DNA of 7,238 nucleotides. It comes from Pseudobdellovibrionaceae bacterium (GTDB lineage Bacteria; Bdellovibrionota; Bdellovibrionia; Bdellovibrionales; UBA1609). The translations under genes were made by a program, and so were the position numbers. The stretch covers positions 1 to 7,238 of the forward strand of contig JAPORL010000177.1 of NCBI GenBank assembly GCA_026712605.1. The letters run 5' to 3'. The number at the start of each line of letters is the position of its first letter. Position 1 is the first letter of the stretch. Under the pieces are notes generated by a model, which saw only the letters and a list, made by a program, of their open reading frames with translations, was not told where the DNA came from and did no database searches. Positions 1 through 5,460 of this stretch are shown piece after piece.

Positions 1-128
1 ATCAAGAAACTTAAATAAGAATAAATAAACTTTAAAATTTCGGATATAGATTTTGCTACAAAATGATTTTCAGTCGCAATGTGTTCAAATCCGAACTCGC
101 TTTTAGCTTTGTATCTTACAAGCTTTTG
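1..128. repeat. 128-bp tandem repeat, copy 1
   Basis: First of two adjacent copies of a 128-bp unit. It aligns without gaps to 129-255 with about seven mismatches by my count, most of them clustered at 59-73. The repeat reaches the left window edge, so more copies may lie outside. Seen directly in the sequence; function unknown. Confidence 0.93.
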
Positions 129-255
129 ATCAAGAAACTTAAATAAGAATAAATAAACTTTAAAATTTCGGATATAGATTTTGCCACAAAGCGACTGTTA
201 GTCGCAATGTGTTCAAATCCGAACTCGCTTTTAGCTTTGTATCTTATAAGCTTTT
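129..255. repeat. 128-bp tandem repeat, copy 2, with hairpin core
   Basis: Second copy of the unit. Its middle can fold: GCGACT (191-196) and AGTCGC (200-205) form a perfect six-base-pair stem with a GTT loop. This is flanked by CACA (185-188) with TGTG (208-211), then by CGGAT (169-173) with ATCCG (217-221). Read on the - strand, the same unit has an open frame of about 45 codons, so it could be either a structured non-coding repeat or decayed coding DNA. Confidence 0.93.
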
Positions 256-260
256 CACAC

Positions 261-301
261 AAAGTTTAAAACGGATTCAGATTTTGAACTAAATAGCGAC
301 T
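261..301. repeat. degenerate partial third copy of the 128-bp repeat
   Basis: This segment aligns with the middle of the 128-bp unit (about 155-196), sharing the TTTAAAA, CGGAT, AGATTTTG and GCGACT blocks but with small insertions and deletions. It looks like an older, decayed copy. The rest of the stretch to 401 holds no gene I can recognise and is presumably the cmk upstream region. Confidence 0.6.
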
Positions 302-401
302 GAAACAGGATTATTTGCAATTACAAAGTATGCTCTTATTTTGGATTTTTTTAGTTCTTGAGTTGTCTTATAAAAATTTTAGAGCTAAGTAATAAGATGT
401 C

Positions 402-1058
402 ATGGAAAAAATTATTACAATTGATGGACTGGCTTCTTCAGGAAAAAGCGCTCTTTCTCAAAAATTATCTAAAAAAATAGGCTGGCCTTGGTTTTCCACA
501 GGAGTTCTTTATAGAGGGATGGCTTATGTGGGCTATATAGAAAAATTTGATGAAAAAAAGTATCTTTCTTTTTTTAAATCTAAAGATTGGTTTATTAAAC
601 TGACAGAAAAAAAGAGTCTTTTTTTTTATAAGGGCGAAGATATCAGTTCTAAGCTTTATCAAAAATTTATTGATGAAAAAGCCAGTTTTTTTAGCTCTTA
701 TACTCTTTATAGAAAAGCTTTAATCCCCGTTCAAAGATCTTTTTATAAAGCTCAAAAGGGTTTAATTTTAGAGGGAAGAGATTGTGGCTCTATTTTATTT
801 CCCTCCGCGCCTTTAAAGATTTTTTTGTCCGCTCCAGATAGAGTGCGGGCTAAAAGAAGGGCTGAAGATAGAAAAGAGCCGGTTCATGCCGTCTTACAGT
901 CTCAAAAAAATCGCGATCAAAGAGATCAAAATCGTCATTTTGCCCCAGTTATTAAGCCGAAAAACGCTCTCTGTTTAAATTCAGAAGAATATAGTCTTAA
1001 TCAGATTGTTGAACTTGTTTATGAGAAGGCTATAGATATTTTTCAATCTAAAACTTGA
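402..1058 (+). CDS. cmk: cytidylate kinase (CMP/dCMP kinase)
   Basis: This cytoplasmic enzyme phosphorylates CMP and dCMP with ATP to the diphosphates, feeding RNA, DNA and CDP-lipid synthesis. The 218 residues are close to the usual length (about 220-230). Residues 9-16 (GLASSGKS) are the ATP-binding P-loop. TGVLYR (33-38) matches the family's TGxxYR segment near the nucleotide site. EGRDCGS (124-130) matches the conserved EGRDxGT block, followed by the FPSAPLKIFL strand. RAKRRAEDR (149-157) is the arginine-rich lid, and RDQRDQNR (171-178) the late arginine motif. The start has no strong Shine-Dalgarno; ATG at 402 is preferred because the P-loop then sits at the normal distance from the N-terminus. 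cmk directly upstream of rpsA is a classic proteobacterial arrangement. A 151-bp gap with a possible terminator separates it from rpsA. Confidence 0.96.
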   Translation: MEKIITIDGLASSGKSALSQKLSKKIGWPWFSTGVLYRGMAYVGYIEKFDEKKYLSFFKSKDWFIKLTEKKSLFFYKGEDISSKLYQKFIDEKASFFSSYTLYRKALIPVQRSFYKAQKGLILEGRDCGSILFPSAPLKIFLSAPDRVRAKRRAEDRKEPVHAVLQSQKNRDQRDQNRHFAPVIKPKNALCLNSEEYSLNQIVELVYEKAIDIFQSKT

Positions 1059-1065
1059 TTTTAAA

Positions 1066-1097
1066 AAATTTTCCAGCTAAAATGACTGGGAAAATTT
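1066..1097 (+). terminator. possible hairpin terminator after cmk
   Basis: AAATTTTCCAG (1066-1076) and CTGGGAAAATTT (1086-1097) can pair over about 11 base pairs with one bulged G and a nine-base loop, eight bases after the cmk stop. The right arm ends in TTTATT, a weak U-tract. It could be a leaky terminator or a leader structure of rpsA; the stem is AT-rich, so the call is tentative. Confidence 0.4.
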
Positions 1098-1104
1098 ATT
1101 ACTG

Positions 1105-1118
1105 GCAAAAATTTTTGC
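1105..1118. other. perfect 14-bp palindrome in the rpsA leader
   Basis: GCAAAAATTTTTGC reads identically on both strands and lies directly upstream of TATATT (1119-1124), which resembles a -10 box. A dyad at this place could be a protein-binding site controlling rpsA, or a chance palindrome in AT-rich DNA. Confidence 0.35.
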
Positions 1119-1145
1119 TATATTTTGTCTGCCCAAAAAAAATCT

Positions 1146-1174
1146 TTGACTTTTTTTTATAAAAGGTTTTTAAA
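1146..1174 (+). promoter_or_regulatory. possible rpsA promoter
   Basis: TTGACT (1146-1151) matches five of six bases of a sigma-70 -35 box and is followed after 17 bases by TTTAAA (1169-1174), which matches four of six of a -10 box. It lies 36 bases before the rpsA start. AT-rich DNA gives many such matches, so this is only suggestive. A second weak candidate has its -10 at 1119-1124 (TATATT). Confidence 0.3.
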
Positions 1175-1209
1175 GCTCAGGTAATAAAAATTTTAAAAGA
1201 AAGAGTGGT

Positions 1210-3075
1210 ATGTCTTTATTTATGAATGAAGTAAAAAATAAAAATAAAAAATCAAAAGCAGAAGTGTTGGCTTTGTTAGATTCTTTAGATAAAGAAATTC
1301 CTTCTAATTTGGGATTGAATTCTTCCGAATCGGATGAGGGAGAGGAATTTAAAAAACTTTTTGAAAATACAATTAAAACTCAAGAGTTTAAAATAGGTCA
1401 AATTGTTCAAGGCACCATAGTTAAAATTACTGCTAATCATGTCATTATAGATATTAATTATAAAAGTGAGGGCATTATTTCTCGTTCTGAATTTTCTCAA
1501 ATAAATGATTCAGAAAATGAATTAGAAGTGGGTAAAAAAATAGAAGTTTATATAGAAAAAATAGAAGATAAAAATGGAGTCGTTATTTTATCCAGAGATA
1601 AAGCTAATATTAAAAAAGTTTGGCAGAATATTATAAAAGTTCATGAAAATAATGAAGTGATAAAGGGTAAGGTTGTTGCGACAGTCAAAGGGGGCTTAAG
1701 TGTTGATGTGGGTATAAAAGCTTTTTTACCGGGAAGTCAACTTGATCTCAGACCTGTGAAAAATCTAGAGGCCTTTGTGGGAGAGACTTTAGATTTTAAA
1801 ATTATAAAAATAAATCATAAAAGAGGAAATATTATTTTATCGCGAAGAGTGATTCTTGAAAAAGAAAGAGCTAATCTTCCTGAAACCTCAGAAATTAAAG
1901 AAGGTTCTATAGTGTCTGGATTTGTGAAAAATCTAACAGCTTATGGCGCTTTTATTGATTTAGGAGATAGAGATGGCTTGATTCATATTACAGACATGAG
2001 TTGGTCTCGTATAGAGCATCCTAATCAGATATTAAAAGTAGGTCAAAAACTAGATTTAAAAGTTTTAAAATTTGATTCAGAAAAAAATCGTGTCTCTCTT
2101 GGTTTAAAACAAATGAGTGAAGAAAAATGGGAAGAAAGTGTTTCAAAATACCAAGAAGGTCAAGTTATTAAAGCTAAAGTTTCCTCTTTTATAGATTATG
2201 GTGTTTTTGTTATGTTAGATGAGGGAGTGGAAGGATTAGTTCATGTCAATGAACTATCTTGGAATAGGAAAAGCAAACCCGCTCATCAGATGTTAAAATT
2301 AGGACAGGAAATAGAAGTTAAAATTCTTGAAATTAAAAAAGCTAGCAGAAAATTAAGCTTAAGTATTAAACAAACTAAAGAAAACCCTTGGTTAAAATTA
2401 AAAGATCAATTTCAAGTAGGACAAGAGGGAGATTTTGAAATTGTTGCAATTAGTGATTTCGGTTTATTTGTAAAAGTTACAGAAGAAATTGACGGTCTTA
2501 TTAGATCTGTTGATCTGTCTTGGACAGAAAATATTAAACCCACTGAAAAGTATAAAGTGGGAGATAAAGTTAAAGCGCAAATTTTAGATATTGATATTCT
2601 TAATGAAAAATTCAGTTTAGGAATTAAGCAAACTAAAGAAAACCCTTGGTCTATTTTGGAGGAAAAATATCCTATAGGCTCTTCTCATGAGGTAGAGGTC
2701 ATCAGAATTGTTGATTTTGGAGCTTTTGTTAAAATAGAAAAAAATATTGAAGGTTTAATTCATATTAGTGAATTAAGTAAAAAAAGAGTGGATAAAGTAG
2801 AGGATGTGGTAAAAGTGGGAGATAAAGTTAAAGCAGAGATTTTAAATATTGATAAATCAGCTAAAAAAATAGGTTTAAGTATTCGTTTATTAGAATCAAA
2901 AGCCAACACTTCTTCAGCTAATTTAAAAAACTCTGAAGTTAAAGAAAAACCACCCCGTGTTATGGAAAACTTTTTTGCTAAGGCTTTAAAAAAATCTATG
3001 AAATTAAGCAATACCGAGGCAGAAGTAAAAAAACCATTAAATGAATCTTCTAATCCTAGCGATTCAGAAAAGTAG
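1210..3075 (+). CDS. rpsA: 30S ribosomal protein S1
   Basis: S1 binds mRNA at the small ribosomal subunit and helps load and unfold messages for initiation, which matters most for transcripts with weak Shine-Dalgarno sequences. The 621-residue product has six S1 (OB-fold) repeats at about 61-130, 148-213, 230-301, 315-388, 402-475 and 487-561. Repeats 3-6 carry the typical G-x-F/V-V/I core and the D/E-G-L-I/V-H or related strand (for example DGLIHITDMSW, 255-265). The first two repeats are more divergent, as expected for the ribosome-binding end. A charged tail follows (562-621). It is somewhat longer than the 557-residue E. coli protein, through an N-terminal extension of about 60 residues and the tail. 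The phrase KQTKENPW recurs after repeats 4 and 5. ATG at 1210 is chosen over ATG 1222 because AGAGTGG lies just upstream of it. Confidence 0.97.
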   Translation: MSLFMNEVKNKNKKSKAEVLALLDSLDKEIPSNLGLNSSESDEGEEFKKLFENTIKTQEFKIGQIVQGTIVKITANHVIIDINYKSEGIISRSEFSQINDSENELEVGKKIEVYIEKIEDKNGVVILSRDKANIKKVWQNIIKVHENNEVIKGKVVATVKGGLSVDVGIKAFLPGSQLDLRPVKNLEAFVGETLDFKIIKINHKRGNIILSRRVILEKERANLPETSEIKEGSIVSGFVKNLTAYGAFIDLGDRDGLIHITDMSWSRIEHPNQILKVGQKLDLKVLKFDSEKNRVSLGLKQMSEEKWEESVSKYQEGQVIKAKVSSFIDYGVFVMLDEGVEGLVHVNELSWNRKSKPAHQMLKLGQEIEVKILEIKKASRKLSLSIKQTKENPWLKLKDQFQVGQEGDFEIVAISDFGLFVKVTEEIDGLIRSVDLSWTENIKPTEKYKVGDKVKAQILDIDILNEKFSLGIKQTKENPWSILEEKYPIGSSHEVEVIRIVDFGAFVKIEKNIEGLIHISELSKKRVDKVEDVVKVGDKVKAEILNIDKSAKKIGLSIRLLESKANTSSANLKNSEVKEKPPRVMENFFAKALKKSMKLSNTEAEVKKPLNESSNPSDSEK

Positions 3076-3078
3076 GAG
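3074..3078 (+). promoter_or_regulatory. sppA ribosome binding site overlapping the rpsA stop codon
   Basis: AGGAG shares its first two bases with the rpsA TAG stop (3073-3075) and lies seven bases before ATG 3086. It decides the sppA start in favour of 3086 over the in-frame ATG at 3041, and suggests translational coupling with rpsA. Confidence 0.85.
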
Positions 3079-3085
3079 TTTAATA

Positions 3086-3997
3086 ATGATAAGAAGACCG
3101 ATTATCTATCTTATATTTTGTTTTTCTTTAACTTCATGTTTGGATTTAAACCAAGTTCAGCCTAAAACACGAACTGTTAAAAAGAATTCCATTCTCTTAT
3201 TAAGAATAGAAGGGCTTATTACTAGTGAGCTTTCTGAACGATTTATGTTAAATGTCAGAAGGCATGCCAATAAAGATAAAATAAAAGGGGTTTTAATACG
3301 CGTAAACAGTCCCGGTGGCACTGTAGGAGCCAGTCAGGAAATTAATGCCACTGTTCTTGAAATAAAGAAACGCTATAAGAAGCCAGTTTATGTCAGTGGT
3401 GGTGACCTAGTAGCTAGTGGAGCTGTTTATTCTATTGTTTCGGCTGATAAAATTTTTGTTAATCCTGGGACTCTTTTTGGATCTATTGGAATTTTAATGC
3501 AATTTAGCAACATTTCAGAATTAATTCGCTGGGCTAAAATGGAAATCTATAATCTTAAAGCGGGTGAATTTAAAGACAGTGGAAGTCCCTTAAGAGAAAT
3601 GACATTGAGAGAAAGAGAGCTTTTTGAAGATTTAATGGAAGGGACTATGGAACAGTTTAAAACAGCTATTCTTGAAGGTAGAAAAATAGAGGATTCCAAG
3701 TTAGAACAGTTCGCAGACGGGCGAGTCTTTTCAGGAGTAGACGCTTTAGAATACGGTTTAGTCGATTCGGTAGGGACATTTAATCAAACGATTCGGGAAA
3801 TAGGAGAAAAAACAGGGCTGGGATCGGATCCGGATTTATTTGATCCCGATGCAAAAACTTCTTTTGAAAGATTTTTTGAAACTTTGTCTTATAAAAAAGT
3901 GCCTTTTTTATCTAATGTTTTTTCTAAAATCAATCAATTTGATAAACTTTCTGGACACACTCTTTTTATTTTGCCTTCTTATATAAAATCTTACTAA
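3086..3997 (+). CDS. sppA: signal peptide peptidase SppA-type S49 protease, predicted lipoprotein
   Basis: S49 peptidases degrade cleaved signal peptides and other membrane-associated peptides on the outer face of the cytoplasmic membrane. From ATG 3086 the product has 303 residues, in the range of the short single-domain SppA form. Its N-terminus is a short signal sequence ending in a lipobox, L-T-S-C (15-18), so it is probably anchored by lipid on Cys18 rather than by a transmembrane helix. NSPGGTVGAS (74-83) is the conserved S49 core. Ser111 in VASGAVYS is the expected nucleophile, and Lys163 in EFKDSGSP the expected general base, upstream of the conserved REMT. ADGRVFSG (210-217) and GLVDSVG (224-230) complete the fold. 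The usual ASGG is ASGA here. An in-frame ATG at 3041 would remove the N-terminal position of the signal peptide and overlap rpsA, so it is rejected. Confidence 0.93.
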   Translation: MIRRPIIYLIFCFSLTSCLDLNQVQPKTRTVKKNSILLLRIEGLITSELSERFMLNVRRHANKDKIKGVLIRVNSPGGTVGASQEINATVLEIKKRYKKPVYVSGGDLVASGAVYSIVSADKIFVNPGTLFGSIGILMQFSNISELIRWAKMEIYNLKAGEFKDSGSPLREMTLRERELFEDLMEGTMEQFKTAILEGRKIEDSKLEQFADGRVFSGVDALEYGLVDSVGTFNQTIREIGEKTGLGSDPDLFDPDAKTSFERFFETLSYKKVPFLSNVFSKINQFDKLSGHTLFILPSYIKSY

Positions 3998-4741
3998 ATG
4001 AAATATGTTTCTCAAATGTATAATTTTAATATCTCTTCTGTTGTTAAAACAATATTAATAGTTAATTTTGTTATCTGGTTTGCTCTAGTTGTTATTTTAC
4101 AAGGTCTTTTTTTTGAAAAAAACTATGTATTTTACTTTCTAGGATTAACACCCAATAGAATCTTTCAAGATTTTTGGCTTTGGCAAACTTTTACTTATAT
4201 GTTTGTCCATGCTCAAGGGGTATTTCATATTTTATTTAATATGTTTGCTCTTTGGATGTTTGGCTCTGAGCTAGAAAGACTTTGGGGTGCGAGATTTTTT
4301 CTTACTTATTATTTGGTTTGTGGTTTAGGAGCGGGCTTTATTTATTTATTATCTTTATTTATTGGCTCTTCTTTTTTCAATTTAGATTCAAGCTCTTTTT
4401 CTATCCCTATGGTGGGAGCTTCTGGTGCTATTTTTGGAGTTTTATTTGCTTATGGTTTGATTTTTAGTGAGAGAATTATTTTATTTATGATGATTTTTCC
4501 TATGAAGGCTTTTCACTTTACTTTATTAATTGGGCTTATAGAGTTTGTAAGCCTAATTAATAGTGGTGTGGGGAGCCCTGTCAGTCACTTATCCCATTTA
4601 GCCGGATTTTTGACAGGCTTTTTATTTTTGCAAAGTTGGAAAAAAATACAAAATTTAAAGATTCGTAAGTGGAAAAGACGGCCAACACACTTGAAAATTT
4701 TGAGAAATGAGAGTAATGAAGATAAAAAAACTTATCATTGA
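3998..4741 (+). CDS. rhomboid-family intramembrane serine protease
   Basis: Rhomboids cut membrane proteins inside the lipid bilayer using a Ser-His dyad. The 247-residue product shows about six hydrophobic segments (roughly 14-36, 74-90, 99-121, 138-155, 158-183 and 197-213). H77 and N81 in HILFNMFAL match the conserved HxxxN of the second helix. S142 in GASGAIFG is the G-x-S-G nucleophile, and H200 in SHLAGFLTG is the catalytic histidine. The W-R-like loop region is represented by ELERLWGARF (91-100). It has a basic, lysine/arginine-rich cytoplasmic tail (214-247). The ATG follows the sppA TAA with no gap and no clear Shine-Dalgarno, suggesting translation by coupling; ATG 4016 is an alternative start six codons in. 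Pairing with sppA suggests joint membrane protein turnover; the substrate is unknown. Confidence 0.93.
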   Translation: MKYVSQMYNFNISSVVKTILIVNFVIWFALVVILQGLFFEKNYVFYFLGLTPNRIFQDFWLWQTFTYMFVHAQGVFHILFNMFALWMFGSELERLWGARFFLTYYLVCGLGAGFIYLLSLFIGSSFFNLDSSSFSIPMVGASGAIFGVLFAYGLIFSERIILFMMIFPMKAFHFTLLIGLIEFVSLINSGVGSPVSHLSHLAGFLTGFLFLQSWKKIQNLKIRKWKRRPTHLKILRNESNEDKKTYH

Positions 4742-4758
4742 AGATATTTTATAAAAAA

Positions 4759-4764
4759 GAGGAG
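4759..4764 (+). promoter_or_regulatory. strong ribosome binding site of the small protein gene
   Basis: GAGGAG lies eight bases before ATG 4773. It is the best Shine-Dalgarno sequence in the window and is the main evidence that this short frame is translated. Confidence 0.85.
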
Positions 4765-4772
4765 ATTTTATT

Positions 4773-4961
4773 ATGTCAGATTTATTAAAAAACTTGAAAA
4801 AATTAAAATATGATAAAAGGATGATCAATTGGAATTTAAAACAAAAAGTTATCACAAAAGAAGAGTATGAAAAACATTTAAAAGGATTGGAAGATATGTC
4901 TGACTTAAAAGAGACAATGAAAGAAGTTCAAGAAAAATCTAAGCCTGAACACTCTTCTTAA
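4773..4961 (+). CDS. small conserved-looking charged protein (62 aa), unknown function
   Basis: A 62-residue, lysine- and glutamate-rich protein with no signal peptide or membrane segment, so presumably cytoplasmic. The core YDKRMINWNLKQKVITKEEY (13-32) resembles a pattern I associate with short proteins of delta-type proteobacteria, where a 'DKR-hydrophobic ... NL ... T-K-E-E-hydrophobic-x-K-H-L' segment is followed by an acidic stretch. That memory is not a database result. The rest is probably helical, with KHLKGLEDMSDLKETMKEVQ suggesting a second helix. It starts 31 bases after the rhomboid stop, in the same direction, with a strong Shine-Dalgarno sequence, and is likely the last gene of the rpsA-sppA-rhomboid unit. 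I do not know its function; a ribosome- or protease-linked role would only be a guess from position. Confidence 0.8.
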   Translation: MSDLLKNLKKLKYDKRMINWNLKQKVITKEEYEKHLKGLEDMSDLKETMKEVQEKSKPEHSS

Positions 4962-5200
4962 ATTTTTTTGCCTGTCGGATACATGTATTTTTTGTTATCT
5001 GTATCCTTTATTCGCTAACAAAAGTTACTGTGCTGGTTTGACATGTGTATATTAATGTATCTCCCGATTCCTTCCTATTCAGATTAAAACTGTTTAGAGA
5101 GTATGTATAGCTGTTACTATTATTTCAACAGGAATTTTATGTAAAAAATCTTTAAAAACTAGCTGTATTAGGAAATAAAGCCTAGAGCCTTTTTTAGTAA
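4962..5200. other. intergenic stretch without a recognisable gene
   Basis: Apart from the inverted repeat at 4977-5006 nothing clear is seen. Frames are short and full of stops on both strands. Given the transposase fossil immediately downstream, part of this may be older, unrecognisable insertion-sequence DNA. Confidence 0.6.
4977..5006 (+). terminator. possible terminator after the small protein gene
   Basis: GGATACA (4977-4983) and TGTATCC (5000-5006) form a perfect seven-base-pair inverted repeat with a 16-base loop, 15 bases after the stop. TTTATT follows. The loop is long and the T-tract imperfect, so termination is plausible but unproven. Confidence 0.45.
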
Positions 5201-5360
5201 GAGGCAAGCTGTTTTTCTTTGTTAAAAAGGGAACTGAGGCTAAGGTTTATCTTAGTATTAAAGCGGCTAAAAGTGATATCTTTGAGTGGATTGAAGCTTA
5301 GTATAACACTAAAAACTTTACTCAGCTATTGGATATAAAAGCCTCCTAGAGTTTGAAAAT
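5201..5360 (+). pseudogene. remnant of an IS3-family transposase (OrfB C-terminus)
   Basis: Three frames in succession spell the end of an IS3-family OrfB, which catalyses cut and join of the element through an integrase-type DDE core. At 5201-5236 the frame reads EASCFSLLKREL, like the family's AESFF..LK.EL block that holds the last catalytic glutamate. At 5242-5316, in another frame, it reads KVYLSIKAAKSDIFEWIEA, then a TAG stop (5299-5301), then YNTKN. At 5313-5360, in the third frame, it reads KLYSAIGYKSLLEFEN, matching the typical KR.HSALGY.SP.EFE ending. At least two frameshifts and a stop make it non-functional. No start, OrfA or terminal inverted repeats can be recognised; traces upstream of 5200 are too weak to claim. 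It lies just beyond the 3' end of the cysteine-rich gene. Confidence 0.8.
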
Positions 5361-5397
5361 ATTGTTTTAAATAAAACTTTTAATTTTTTATCGCATG

Positions 5398-5460
5398 TTA
5401 TTTACCACAAGTATTCGCTTGCTTAATCCAAGTTCCATCAGAACATCTATATGAACAACC
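5398..5460 (-). other. C-terminal Y-x-C-x2-G-x-W domain end
   Basis: The last residues, GCSYRCSDGTWIKQANTCGK, repeat the pattern of an earlier domain (CKYTCNNGNWTAVINNC, about 5655-5720). The C-x-Y-x-C-x2-G-x-W-x5-N-x-C layout resembles the end of sushi/CCP-like folds; whether it is homologous cannot be told by eye. Confidence 0.6.

Noticed and set aside
79..129. Short + strand frame (16 codons, beginning MCSNPNSLL) in each 128-bp repeat
   Set aside because: Very short, ends differently in the two copies, and has no ribosome binding site.
358..375. TATAAA (370-375) as a cmk promoter -10 box
   Set aside because: No acceptable -35 box at the right distance; such matches are frequent in AT-rich DNA.
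465..662. Short - strand frame inside cmk, and similar ones inside rpsA and the rhomboid gene
   Set aside because: Antisense shadows of clearly recognised genes, without start signals or domains.
3041..3043. ATG as the start of sppA
   Set aside because: It lies inside rpsA without a Shine-Dalgarno and would add 15 residues before a clear signal sequence; ATG 3086 has AGGAG at good spacing.
5364..5377. GTTTTAAATAAAAC as terminator of the cysteine-rich gene
   Set aside because: The stem is almost entirely A-T with a two-base loop and overlaps the end of the transposase remnant; too weak to call.
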